Under the pieces are notes generated by a model. The model was not told where the DNA came from. It searched no databases and saw only the letters and a list, made by a program, of their open reading frames with translations. From Saussurea involucrata (lineage: Eukaryota > Streptophyta > Magnoliopsida > Asterales > Asteraceae): DNA of 64,000 nucleotides. Shown here piece after piece: positions 43,270 through 54,525 of the stretch (within the stretch, counting starts at the first letter, position 1; every line of letters starts with the position of its first letter). Where the stretch lies: assembly GCA_033807775.1 (NCBI GenBank), contig CM066314.1, positions 36,505,001 through 36,569,000 on the forward strand, given 5' to 3'. The translations under genes and the position numbers were made by a program.

Positions 43270-43466
43270 TGTTAGGATCCAAGCGCTTACCACTACGCCA
43301 AAAGCAATTGCTGGTGGAGAAGGCACAACTTATTTCCATATAGCGTAACAGCCAGCGCCACGTTTCGGTTTAGGGAGATGCTGGTCAATGACCCAACAAT
43401 CCCCCCCAGCATCTGCCAGCACTCTTGGCTGCACAACATGCTTTTGACATTATAATGCACTCCATG

Positions 43467-43477
43467 GGATTCGAACC
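43467..43477 (-). promoter_or_regulatory. B-box motif in TRIM interior
   Basis: The minus strand reads GGTTCGAATCC, a perfect match to the GGTTCGANNCC B box of tRNA genes. It lies just downstream of the PBS and 53 nt after the start of the A-box match. Confidence 0.7.
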
Positions 43478-43485
43478 CGTGACCT

Positions 43486-43497
43486 GCTCTGATACCA
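43486..43497 (-). other. Primer binding site of the TRIM
   Basis: The minus strand reads TGGTATCAGAGC, two bases after the 5' LTR, complementary to initiator Met-tRNA. It sits between the A- and B-box motifs. Confidence 0.9.
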
Positions 43498-43519
43498 CAT
43501 GTTAGGATCCAAGCGCTTA

Positions 43520-43530
43520 CCACTACGCCA
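43520..43530 (-). promoter_or_regulatory. A-box motif at the end of the TRIM 5' LTR
   Basis: The minus strand reads TGGCGTAGTGG, matching the TRGCNNAGYNGG-type A box and followed by TAAGCGC as in a tRNA D arm. A second copy is in the other LTR at 43290-43300. Confidence 0.65.
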
Positions 43531-43648
43531 AAAGCAATTGCTGGTGGAGAAGGCGCAACTTATTTCCATATAGCGTAGCAGCCAGCGCCACGTTTCAATT
43601 TAGGGAGATGCTGGTCAATGACCTAACAATCCCCCCCCCCCCCCCCCC

Positions 43649-44469
43649 ACCGATGAAGACATCAAAAATCGGTGGACATCGTTCCACCGAATTTGCCCTC
43701 GCAACTTGGTGGACATTCTCACCACCGATGATAGCATCAAAAATTGATGCAAGTCTTTCCACCGAAGTCATCCTCAGGAATCAGTAGACATCATCCCACC
43801 GATGAGATACTTAAATCAGTGGGATCTTTGTGAAAATGGTTTTCCTTATAGATGGTTCTTAAAATCTTGACAATATTATCGGTGGAATTCCTTCGGTGAT
43901 ATTGTCTTGGAGTACTCATCAAGAAGATCATTTACTTCGGGACAAAATCTGCTTACAGGCAAAGTAACCTTTTGTCTTGTTATCTTTTTAGAAGATGTCC
44001 TTTCAGCATGGCTTCTATTCCTTATTTCAAGAAAAAGGTGATGGTGACTTATCAGCTTTTTAGAAGTCCACTAGTACTTTTCAGAAGTCCTTTGGTATGT
44101 TACAAGTAACTGAAGGATATTCGTACTAAGCATTTAATGCTCAGTACCTTACCTTCGCTATAAAAGGAAGAAGACTCCTCCATGCAAACTACGCTTTATG
44201 GATATCTCTCTCAGTGCAAGAAACTTCCATACAGCTCCAAAAACTTGATAGCTTTGTTCTAAGTGTTCTTAGTTGTTGTTGTTAGTATACTTTGTGCAAG
44301 ATTGTTAGAATAGTTTATCTGTTCTTTTCCGCAACAGTCTTAAGTTTTCTGTGTGTAATTCTTGTTGAAAGTTTTTCAATAATAGAATTAAAATTGTGAA
44401 AATTTTAAGTATTGTATTCAACCCCCCCCCCCCTTCTACAATACTTGTTATAGCCATCTGGGACTAACA
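43649..44469 (+). repeat. 5' LTR of Sirevirus B
   Basis: It ends GGGACTAACA at 44469, two bases before the PBS. A TATA-like CTATAAAAG lies near 44159. Eight CACCGA/TCGGTG words lie in the first 250 bp. The left border is not certain because no partner LTR remains and an 18-C run (43631-43648) precedes it. Confidence 0.75.
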
Positions 44470-44471
44470 AG

Positions 44472-44483
44472 TGGTATCAGAGC
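44472..44483 (+). other. Primer binding site of Sirevirus B
   Basis: TGGTATCAGAGC, complementary to initiator Met-tRNA, two bases after the LTR. Confidence 0.95.
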
Positions 44484-44513
44484 TGAAAGTTTAACTCATA
44501 AACTTGGTCTGCA

Positions 44514-47113
44514 ATGGCTGCCTCCTCTTCTTCAACTGTTGAAAATGCTTTTCAAAACAACTTTTCTGAAAATGGTTCCATTAACAAACCTCCTAAGTTT
44601 AACCCCAACAACTTTTCTCTTTGGAAAAGCCGTATGATGTTATTCATGGAAGGAGTGGATACTAGATATCCAACCATTCTCAAAGAGGGACCCATTATCC
44701 CTCGAGTCTGGGCTCGCTATGAAACGCAGAGGCCTGGTAAGGAAACAGCTGACAAGGAGGACTCTAATGACTCCGACACTTCTGAGCCTTCCGACAAAGA
44801 GAAAGCAAAGGGTACTGGACGTTATATTCTCAAAAATCCTAAGGAATATACTGATGAAGAAAAACGTCTAGTTACTCTTGATTCAAAGCTTAGATCTATC
44901 ATTGCTCTCTCACTTCCTGATGAAGTCTATCATTCTCTAGTTAACTTTGAAACTGCTAAAGAGATGTGGACCACACTATGTGTTATGTACGAAGGTACAG
45001 AGGAAGTGAAGAAATGCAAAAAGATTTATCTCATAAGAAAATATGAACTCTTCACTCATGAAAAAGGTGAATCTCTTCCTAGCTACTATAATCGTTTTAA
45101 CTCTCTTCTAAATGATATGAAGTTATTAGGGAGAATCTATGATAACGAGGAAGTTCTAAACAAATTCATGGATTGTCTCCCTGATTTCTGGGAGAACATA
45201 TGCAATTGTATCAAAACTTCCAAGGACCTTGAGTACATGCCTCTAACTGTCTTATATGGAACTCTCTTCAACTTTGAAAAAACCAAGTTACAAAGGAAAT
45301 CTTTCATCAAAGAAATAAAGGGCACCTCTATTGCTCTTGTCAGTGAAAACTCCATAAAATCTCAAAATGTTCCAAGAATCACCTATCCTTCATCAGATTC
45401 TGACAATGAAACCCAAAGCAACTCTTCTCACCAATCGGAGGCATATCTAAGTGATGTCGATGATGAAGGTGAAGAAATCTCGGTTAAGCAGTTGTCTGAT
45501 GAAATTGCTATGTTAGCTGGTTTTAAAAACAGATCTCGTTTTTTGAACAAATCCAAATCTTTCAGAAAACCCTTCTCTTCTACAAAAGCTTCCTCAACTG
45601 ACAAGACAAATGAGGAATGTTTTAATTGTGGAAAGAAATGTCACTTTGCAGCTGAGTGCAGAAGTAAGCGTGTGATAAACTCTAGAAATTCATCTTCAAA
45701 CAAGTTTTCCTCAAATTATGAAAAACCCAAAAATAACTCTTTCAAATCAAACCTTGCCAAGAAAGAAACTCAGTCTTCAACCAAAGATCATCAAGAAAGG
45801 GCTGAGAAATACAAAGCCAAGTACAAGAAAGAAAAAGAGAGAAATGAGGGTCTCCTTAGAAAAGGAAAGGGTCTCATGGCCGAAATTCATGATTGGGAAG
45901 AAGAGACCTCTGACAGTGACAACAACTCTCCCAACAAATGCTTTATGGCCATCTCAGAAGATGTGGAAGATTCAGAAAAAACTACCTCTCCAATGGCTCT
46001 TGTGTCGTCTGGGTGCTCGACATCATATGCTCAGGTACATCCCTTTAATGATATGACAGATAGGGAAAAGATAGATGCTTATGAATCTTTAACTAAAGAC
46101 TTTCACTCTGTTAAGGATGGTAAGAAAAGGAAATCTGTTCAGGTTAAAAATCTCACTTCTCAACTTGAAATCTGCATGTCTAAACTTGAAAAGTTTGAGG
46201 AAATCAAAGCTGAGCTTGAGGATCTGAAAACCATAAATCACATGATTTCCAAAGAGAAAAATTAACTTTTCAAGAAACTAAAAAGAGAACAAGAGGTTGT
46301 CAGAAAGTGGACAACTTCTTCAAAAAATCTTGAGCAACTTTTTCAGGACCAAATCGGTGGCAATAGCAAATTTGGGCTAGGATTTGGAAAAGACTCTCCC
46401 AAAACTTCATCTCATGCACTCACTCCTTTCTCAAATGTATGGGATGATGCTTCAGAGTCTAGCTCTTGTGACTCTGTCTCTTTAAACTCTCTTGATCTAG
46501 GTGAAGCTTTAAAATATGGAATGTTCATAAAAGCAAAAGAATCTTCTTCAAATCAGGCCACTGAGAAACAAGATTCCAATGATTTTTCAAAACCCATCCA
46601 TGATCTTCTAAAGGTGTTAACTATTGATGAAGCTTCTTTTTCTCCAACTCTACAAAGACCAAGTTTCTCAAAAGAGTTCATGACACCGATGTCTCTTCTT
46701 TCAGAAAGTCCTCAGATCTTGGAAAAGACCATTTCAATAATACTTCTAAAAGTATTTCCAAATTTGCTATCACCTCTGGAAATGGAATTTTAAGCTTTCC
46801 TCCTCACATCTCATCTTTTGGTCCTAAAGCAATTCAAATTAATGTCTTAGAAAAAGGAAAAGAAAAGGAAATACTGCTAAAACCTAAAAAGACCTTTTGT
46901 CCTAGAGCCATTCAGCTAAATGCCTTAGGAAAAGGAAAAGAAAAGGTTCAAGAGCCTAAAAAGACTTTCATCTACATAAAATGCTATAACTGTGGGGACA
47001 CTTTTCAACTTGCCAAAGATTGTCCAAAAGATAGAATGGACAGAACCAAACTTAAGGACTCATCTTCTTCTAACCCAAAAGGACCCATCTCTAAATGGGT
47101 ACCAAAGAACTAA
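44514..47113 (+). pseudogene. Sirevirus B Gag, frameshifted
   Basis: The first frame is 583 residues (44514-46265). It has a UBN2-type capsid region (NFSLWKSRMMLFMEG at about 33-47; FETAKEMWTTLCVMYEG at about 148) and a zinc knuckle CFNCGKKCHFAAEC near 368-381. A Lys-rich coiled-coil segment follows. A TAA at 46263-46265 ends it, but Gag text continues in the same frame to about 46740, then in another frame to the end KWVPKN|TAA at 47111-47113. The last knuckle (CYNCGDTFQLAKDC) has Gln in place of the zinc-binding His. Confidence 0.88.
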
Positions 47114-50100
47114 TCTGTTTGTGCATGCAGGTTTTTGAGCACCATCAAATATGGTATCTGGATAGTGGGTGCTCACGTCACATGACAAGAAATAAATCTC
47201 TACTAGTTAACTATGTGTCTGGAAAAGGTCCATCTGTAACTTTTGGAGATAATGCTAAAGGCTACACCAAAGGTTATGGAACTCTCACTAATGGATCTGT
47301 CACATTCAATAAAGTGGCATTTGTTGAAGGCCTCATGCATAATCTTCTAAGCATTAGCCAACTGTGTGATCTTGGATATAAAGTTATCTTTGAACTTTGT
47401 ATCTGTACTGTTGTGGACAAGAACTTCAAAGTGGTGTTATCTGGAAAAAGGATGCAAAATGTTTATGTCATTGATATGGGACTAAGAAACAATTCATCCA
47501 ATGTTTGCTTTGTGTCAGATGACACGTCCAAAAGGAACTGGTTGTGGCATAAACGTTTCTCTCATCTAAATTTCAAAACCCTTCATAAAATCTCCAACAA
47601 AGAGCTGGTGACGGGTATGCCAAAGTTGAATTTTGTCAAGGAGAAGCTATGTGATGCTTGTGAAAAAGGGAAGCTTACCAAAACTTCTTTCAAGACCAAA
47701 CAATGCTCTTCCGTTACTCTTCCTCTTCAGATGCTGCACATGGATCTATATGGACCAGTCAGCACTCCTAGTCTTGGTGGCAAAAGGTACATTCTTGTTA
47801 TTGTTGATGAATTTACTAGATATACTTGGGTCTCTTTTCTTAGGTATAAAAGTGACGCAACTGAAGAAATCATCAACTTTGTCAAGAAAAATGAAGTTCT
47901 GAATGGTCAACTTGTTCGTTCCGTAAGAAGTGATAATGGCACTGAATTCAGAAACAGTGCTCTTGAAGACTTCTTCACTGAGAAAGGAATTTCTCAAAAC
48001 TTCTCTGCAGTCCGGACTCCTCAGCAAAATGGAGTGGTGGAAAGGAAAAACGGAACTCTATGTGAGGCTACTAGATCCATGCTAAGTGAATCAAACCTTC
48101 CTACCTATTTTTAGGCTGAAGCTGTTAATATTGCCTGCTTTACCCAAAATAGGTCTGTGATATCCAAAAGACATGATAAAACCCCCTATGAAGTTTTCCA
48201 TGGCAGAAAACCAAATATTGGTTTTCTTCATGTCTTTGGCTGTGTGTGCTTTATTCTAAATGATCGTGACAATCTTGGGAAGTTTGATCCCAAAGTTGAT
48301 GAAGGAATCTTTGTTGGATACTCTCTATCCTCCAAAGCATATCGTGTGTACAATCTCAGGATAAAATGCATTGATGAGTCCATTCATGTCAAATTTGATG
48401 ATCTAAGATCATCATCTCTTTCAAATGATGATGACGAATTGCACAGATGGATCTCCTCATGCATAGGTGATGTTCCCATAGTCAACTCCACCGATACATC
48501 TTCCATTCCCTCAAATCCTTCCCCATCAAGTAACCAGGCTGGGTCACCATTCATAACTCCCACCGAATTTGACCATCCCACCGAAATGCACTCTCCCACC
48601 GAAATTCCTTCTTCAACCATCACACATCCCTCTACCGATCCTACACCTACCACCGAAAATCCAGCCCTCCACCGAACCACTGATCCCACTACTTCGATTC
48701 ATCTCACTCAAAATAATCCATCACTTTTGCCCCCAGCCACAAAATGGACCAAAGATCACCCCATAGATCAAATCATCGGTGATCAACAAGCAGGTGTCCA
48801 AACACGTAGAGGAGTTGGAAATATTTGTCTCTATGTAAATTTTCTCTCTCTTATTGAACCCAAAAAGATTAGTGAAGCTCTCTCAGATCCCTGTTGGATC
48901 ACTGCCATGCAAGAAGAGCTTTCTCAATTTGAGAGAAACAAAGTTTGGAGATTGGTTCCCAAACCCCGAAAGAAGACAATCATTGGAACCAAATGGATCT
49001 TCAGAAACAAAATGGATGAAGACGGTACAATTATCAGAACCAAGGCAAGACTGGTTGCTCAAGGATACAGACATGAAGAAGGCATTGATTATGATGAAAC
49101 GTTTGCCCCTGTTGCAAGACTTGAAGCAATAAGAATCTTTCTAGCTCATGCTGCCTACCGAAATTTCAGAGTCTTTCAAATGGATGTCAAAAGTGCCTTC
49201 CTCAATGGGGAACTTGCAGAGGAAGTCTATGTGAAACAACCTCCTGGCTTTGAAGACCCAACTCATCCAGACTATGTGTACAGACTTGACAAAGCTCTTT
49301 ATGGTCTCAAGCAAGCTCCACGTGCTTGGTATGACACTCTTGCCAACTTTCTTCTAAAAAATGGATATTCCAGAGGTAAAATTGACAACACTCTCTTCAT
49401 CAAGGAAACCTCAGGTAATATTATTCTTGTCCAAATCTATGTTGATGACATCATCTTTGGTGCCACTGACGAATCTCTATGTGATGAGTTTGCTTCTCTC
49501 ATGATGAGTGAATATGAGATGAGCATGATGGGAGAGCTCACATTCTTTTTGGGACTTCAGGTCAAACAATCTTCAGGAGGAATTTTTATAAACCAAAGTA
49601 AAGACATTCGTGACCTTCTGAAGAAATTTAATTTTCTGGACAGCTCTCCTATGAAAACTCCCATGGCACCACCTTTGAAACTCAATGCTGATCTTAAAGG
49701 TGAATCCATGGATGTAACTCTTTTTCGTGGAATGATTGGTTCTCTTTTTTACTTAACTGCTAGCAGACCGAATATTATGTTTGCTACTTGTCTATGTGCC
49801 CGTTATCAAGCCAATCCAAAAGCCTCTCATTTGAAGGCTGTAAAACGGATTTTTCGGTATCTCAAGGGTACTTTGCACCTGGGTCTTTGGTATCCCAAAG
49901 ACTCCGGCTTTGAACTAATTGGGTACTCAGATTCAGATTTTGCAGGTTCTCAGATTGATAGAAAAAGTACCACAGGTAGCTGCCAACTTCTTGGTGGAAA
50001 ATTAGTAAGTTGGTCCAGCAAGAAACAGAATCCAGTCTCAACATCAACTGCTGAGGCTGAATATATTGCTGCTAGAAGTTGCAGTGCCCAGATCCTGTGG

Positions 50101-50385
50101 ATGAAAAATCAACTAAGGGACTACAATCAATTCTTTTCAAATGTTCCCATTCTGTGTGACAATTCCAGTGCAATAGCTATTGCAAACAACCCTGTTCTTC
50201 ACTCCAGATCTAAACACATAGACATCAGGTATCACTTCATCAGGGACCACATTTCCAAAGGTGACATTGAGTTGCATTTCATTCCCACCGATTTGCAACT
50301 TCCTGATTTATTCACAAAACCCCTTGATGAAGCCAGGTTCAACTTTCTAATAAGTGAGTTTGGAATGTGCAACCTACAAGACTAA
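47095..50385 (+). pseudogene. Sirevirus B Pol with a single TAG
   Basis: A continuous frame of 1096 codons, broken only by TAG at 48112-48114, where Trp is expected. Protease has WYLDSGCSRHMT. Integrase has WLWHKRFSHLNF ... CDACEKGK and the D-D-E triad in VDEFTRYTW, RSDNGTEF and GVVERKNG. Reverse transcriptase has KARLVAQGYRHEEGIDYDETFAPVA and YVDDIIFG. RNase H has SDSDFAG, STAEAEYIAA and LCDNSSA. The spacer between integrase and reverse transcriptase (about 48480-48680) contains clustered CACCGA words translated as repeated PTE. The first ATG is probably artefactual; the frame is better read from the GCAG at about 47130. Confidence 0.93.
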
Positions 50386-51069
50386 ATGAGTGTTTTATTC
50401 TCCACCGATCTCACATCGGTGGACAATCTTTTATTCTCACCCAAATCTTCACCGATCTCTCATCGGTGGACAAACTTCTTTTTCATTTTACACCGATTTC
50501 ATTCCTACCGAAATATTGGTTGCATTTTCTACCGAAATTTCTCTACCCCGATGCTCCATTCTTTTTCGGGGTTCTCATCCCACCACCGAAAGCTTTCACA
50601 TTATATCCACCAACGCACTTTCTTTCCCTTCCACCGAAACAACATTTCGGTGGAATCATCCTCTATAATCTTCACACCGACACCACAAATCTCGTTGCTT
50701 CCACCAATTCTCTCTTATCGGTGGCACATCGGTACAGATTCCACCGAAATCTTACCGATTTCCTTTATGCTTATCCAGTGTGATTATCTATGCCACCCAT
50801 GCGCCTAAAAACCCTAGAGTGTCAGGATGATGTGTGACTTTTCCCATTCCAAGCCGTATTCAATCACACATCCCAAAACCTCATCATTACTTTTTCCATA
50901 ATACTTTATTTTTCTTTTAACCGTTCCCTCTCCTTTTTGAAACCCTAAACCTCTCTCTTTCAACTCTATAAATACCCATCTTCCTCTTCTTTCATTTTCT
51001 TTTCACAAACCTGCAACTACTCTAAACCTCTCCATTTCTTTTCTCTCAAAAACTCATCAATCACTCACG
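50386..51069 (+). promoter_or_regulatory. Word-rich spacer upstream of the Sirevirus B accessory gene
   Basis: About eleven CACCGA/TCGGTG words, several as inverted pairs (50402-50421, 50451-50469), lie between pol and the accessory ORF. A CTATAAATA-like TATA near 50966 and a C/T-rich leader precede the ATG. The layout suggests a separate promoter for the accessory gene. Confidence 0.5.
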
Positions 51070-52137
51070 ATGGCGTCTTCAAGAACTACAGTGCCCACAC
51101 GATTTGAAGATCTCAAGTTCAACTTGTGCAATCACGTTGCTCGTTTCGAATCTGATCCATCTCATCCCGAGTTCTCTACGGTAACTAAATTTCTCACTCG
51201 ATCCCCTCTCCTCCATGCTTTTACCTACAACCCAAAGATGAGCAAAATGCTCATTGGGAAGTTTTGGTTAACTTGTGTTTACGACCCTTCAAACGAAGCT
51301 ATACATGCCTCCATTCTCACTGACGACGAAGGTGATCACGACCTTACTTTTGGGGTCGATGATGTTCGCCTAGCTCTCAAGATCCAATCCTTTTCTCAAT
51401 ATGATGACTTATATGTGGACAACATACATGAAGATGTTGTTCAAACGATTGGTTACGTTCTTGACGATTCATCCAAAAGCTCCAAAGGTCCCGGTACTCT
51501 CCTTCGCAGCAAAATGGGAGGAGTGTGGAATTTCTTCTTTGCCCATGTCATTCACTGCCTCTCTCGTAAAACCAGTGGGCACGATCAATCCCCGTCATAC
51601 ATCACAAAGCTCGCCCATGCCCTCATCTTTCAAAGACAAGTCGACTTTGCCCAATACTTCTTTACTGAACTCACCGAAGTGATTAAGCACCCCAAGAAAT
51701 GCCATGTTGCCTATCCGCATTTCATCTCGATGATCATTCAGCACAAACTTAACAAGGCGTTGGAGACCGATCGAAAATCTCAATCGCCCCGATTCACTTA
51801 TGATTGGTCTTCCCCGGTCGTTGGTCTCAAAACTTTAAATGTAGGACCTCTCGCCACCGATCGCCCTCTACGACAAGGTATGATTTCACTCGCTCACTCT
51901 CCCGATCTACATTGGGGTGATACGGAAATTCCCGGATTTAAACACCCGGAAATTTCTGAGATCACTCCAACTGTAGTGGCCCCTTCTCCCAAATCCCGAG
52001 TTAAGTCGGGGGGTGCACTAAAGAAAAAATCAAGGGCCCCCGACACCTCTGCCACCGATTTTAGGACTACGTCACCGATAAAACCATCGGTGGCTTCCCC
52101 GGTCCGCAAACCTTCTAAGCGGAGGCACTCTTCATCC
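51070..52137 (+). CDS. Sirevirus B accessory ORF, 3'-truncated
   Basis: About 356 residues remain, starting MASSRTTVPTRFEDLKF. The globular part (TKFLTRSPLLHAFTYN, LIGKFWLTCVYD, FFFAHVIHCLSRKTSGHDQ, YPHFISMIIQHKL) aligns by eye with the N-terminal domain of Sirevirus A accessory ORF 1. A basic Ser/Pro-rich stretch follows (KSRVKSGGALKKKSRAP). The rest is lost at the junction with Ty3 sequence, and the ORF reads a few foreign codons to 52197. No membrane segment is visible. The function is unknown. Confidence 0.75.
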
Positions 52138-52138
52138 C

Positions 52139-54487
52139 CCATTTGGATTGACGAACGCTCCAGCTGCTTTTATGGATTTAATGAATCGGGTATGTAAGCC
52201 GTATCTTGATAAATTCGTTATTGTGTTTATTGATGATATACTTATCTATTCCCGATCCAAGGAAGAGCACGCGCAACACCTTCGTTTGATTTTAGAACTC
52301 TTGAAGAAAGAAAAGTTGTATGCGAAATTTTCAAAGTGTGAATTCTGGTTACGGGAAGTTCAGTTTCTGGGGCATATAGTTTCTGAAAAGGGTATACAAG
52401 TCGATCCGATGAAAGTGGAAGCAGTTGAAAAATGGGAACCGCCGAAGACAGCAACAGAAGTACGGAGTTTTCTGGGTTTGGCCGGCTACTACCGAAAGTT
52501 TATAAAAGATTTCTCTCGTATTGCCACACCTTTGACGAAGCTGACTCGAAAGAATCTGAAGTTCGAATGGAAGGCAGAACAGGATGAAGCATTTCGGATA
52601 TTGAAAGAAAAACTGTGCAGCGCGCCGATATTAGCATTACCCGAAGGTTCCGAAGACTTCGTAGTTTATAGTGATGCTTCTAAATTGGGGTTGGGTTGTG
52701 TGTTAATACATCGGGGAAATGTTATTGCTTACGCTTCTCGTCAATTAAAAGACCATGAGAGACAGTATCCTACGCACGATATGGAACTTGCAGCAGTTGT
52801 CTTTGCATTGAAGATTTGGAGACATTATCTGTATGGTTCCAAATGTCAAATTTTTACTGATCATAAGAGTCTCCAACATCTTTTTGATCAAAAGGAATTA
52901 AATATGAGGCAAAGGAGATGGCTAGAACTGGTGAATGATTACGACTGTGAAATTCTTTATCATCCGGGAAAGGCGAATGTGGTAGCTGATGCACTAAGTC
53001 GTCAAGAAAGGAGTGGAACAATAAAAGCTATTTCACTAAGGGCTGAACTGTTACCCAACATCTTTGACGAACTGTTAAAGTGTCAGATAGAAGCTTGTCA
53101 GGAAGAACACTTGAAGTCAGAACGGTTAGTGGGGATATCAGCATTGCTTGTGAAAGATGACCGTGGGTTGTTGTGTCTGGAGAACAGAATTTGGGTACCT
53201 CGTTTGGGTGGGTTACGTGATCGTGTGTTACAAGAAGCTCATCAATCTCGTTTCTCTATCCATCCAGGTACGAACAAAATGTATAGAGATCTGAAGCAAT
53301 TTTATTGGTGGCCGGGAATAAAAAGAAGCATTGCAAAGCATGTGGAAGAATGTACTACTTGCAAAAAGGTGAAGATTGAACATCAAAAACCATTTGGTCA
53401 ACTACAACGATTAGAAATACCGATGTGGAAATGGGATCAGATTACAACCGATTTCATCACGAAGCTACCAAGAACTCCGAAAGGATTTGACTCTATTTGG
53501 GTGATAGTCGACAGGTTGACAAAGTCTGCACACTTCTTACCAATAAAGGAAACTGATTCGATGGAACGATTGGCCAAGTTATACATAGACGAAATAGTAA
53601 CTCGACATGGGGTTCCAATTTCGATAATTTCTGATCGAGATAGTCGTTTTACTTCAAGATTTTGGAGAAGTTTTCAAAATGAAATGGGGACGCAAATAAA
53701 GTTAAGTACAGCATATCATCCTCAAACTGATGGCCAGAGTGAAAGAACGATTCAGACTTTAGAAGACATGCTCCGGGCTTGCATGGTTGATTTTGGGGGA
53801 TCGTGGGATAAACATTTGCCTTTGATAGAATTTGCCTACAACAACAGTTATCATTCCAGCATTCAAGCGGCACCGTTCGAAGTTTTATATGGTAGAAAAT
53901 GTAGAACGCCTCTGTGTTGGAATGAGGTGGGAGAGAAACAGTTGGCAGGGCCAGAAATAGTACAGTTAACCGCGGATAAGATTACCCAGATTCGAGAAAG
54001 ATTGAAAGTGGCTCAAGATAGACAGAAAAGCTATGCCGACCGACGTCGGAAACCGTTAGAATTCCAAGTTGGAGATTTTGTAATGTTAAAAGTCTCACCT
54101 TGGAAAGGAGTCATTCGATTTGGGAAGCAAGGTAAACTTAGCCCGAGGTATATTGGCCCGTTTGCAATTACTGAAAGAATTGGAGAAGTAGCTTACCGAT
54201 TAGATTTACCTCCAGAGTTAAGCAGGATTCACAACGCTTTTCATGTGTCAAATTTTCGAAAGTGTTTGGTATCACCAGATCAGGCAGTGTCTCTACCAGA
54301 TATACAAGTGGATGAAAAGTTGAACTATGTGGAGGAACCGGAAGCTATTGTTGACCGAAAAGTCAAAGTTTTGCGGAATAAAGAAATCAGACAAGTGAAA
54401 GTACAGTGGAAACATCACAGGGGTCAGGATGCTACGTGGGAATCAGAGTCTGAAATGAGAGCCAAATACCCTCATCTTTTCTCTTAA
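52139..54487 (+). pseudogene. Ty3/Tekay Pol, from mid reverse transcriptase to integrase end
   Basis: A 5'-truncated but otherwise open polyprotein of about 780 residues. It begins inside reverse transcriptase at PFGLTNAPAAF and keeps the catalytic VFIDDILIYS. RNase H (VVYSDAS, MELAAVVFAL, FTDHKSL) follows. The integrase HHCC finger (EAHQSRFSIHPG ... CTTCKK) and the core triad D in VDRLTKSAHF, D in SDRDSRF and E in QSERTIQ are intact. The C-terminus has the Tekay-type WKHHRGQDATWES tail, chromodomain-like. The missing 5' half means no Gag or protease. Its left border is the join with Sirevirus B. Confidence 0.93.
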
Positions 54488-54525
54488 CTGAATTCCGGGA
54501 CGGAATTCTTTTAAGGGGGAGATGT

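Larger units (their letters stand above)
43270..43628 (-). mobile_element. TRIM element with 129-bp LTRs and a Pol III-like promoter across the PBS
   Basis: Two 129-bp direct repeats (43270-43398 and 43500-43628), TGTTAGG ... CCAACA/CCTAACA, enclose 101 bp that hold only a PBS and a short C/G tract, so this is a terminal-repeat retrotransposon in miniature on the minus strand. The LTRs differ at about five positions. No target duplication is found: GTAAG on the left, ATCCC on the right. The right LTR is followed by another C-rich start like the one after LTR 1, so the structure may be a truncated tandem. Pol III A- and B-box motifs are listed separately. Confidence 0.8.
43649..52137 (+). mobile_element. 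Sirevirus-type Copia element B, 3' end lost
   Basis: Plus-strand order: 5' LTR (left end unclear), PBS, decayed gag, pol with one nonsense codon, a word-rich non-coding stretch, and the start of an accessory ORF. No 3' LTR is present: at about 52138 the sequence changes to a Ty3 reverse transcriptase. CACCGA/TCGGTG occurs about 34 times by hand count. It shares with element A the ATTCAACC(C)nTTCTACAA LTR motif, the gag ending KWVPKN and the accessory domain. Confidence 0.9.

Noticed and set aside
43441..43540. A genuine tRNA gene on the minus strand
   Set aside because: A- and B-box motifs are present, but no acceptor stem, no plausible anticodon arm, and the middle is LTR end plus PBS.
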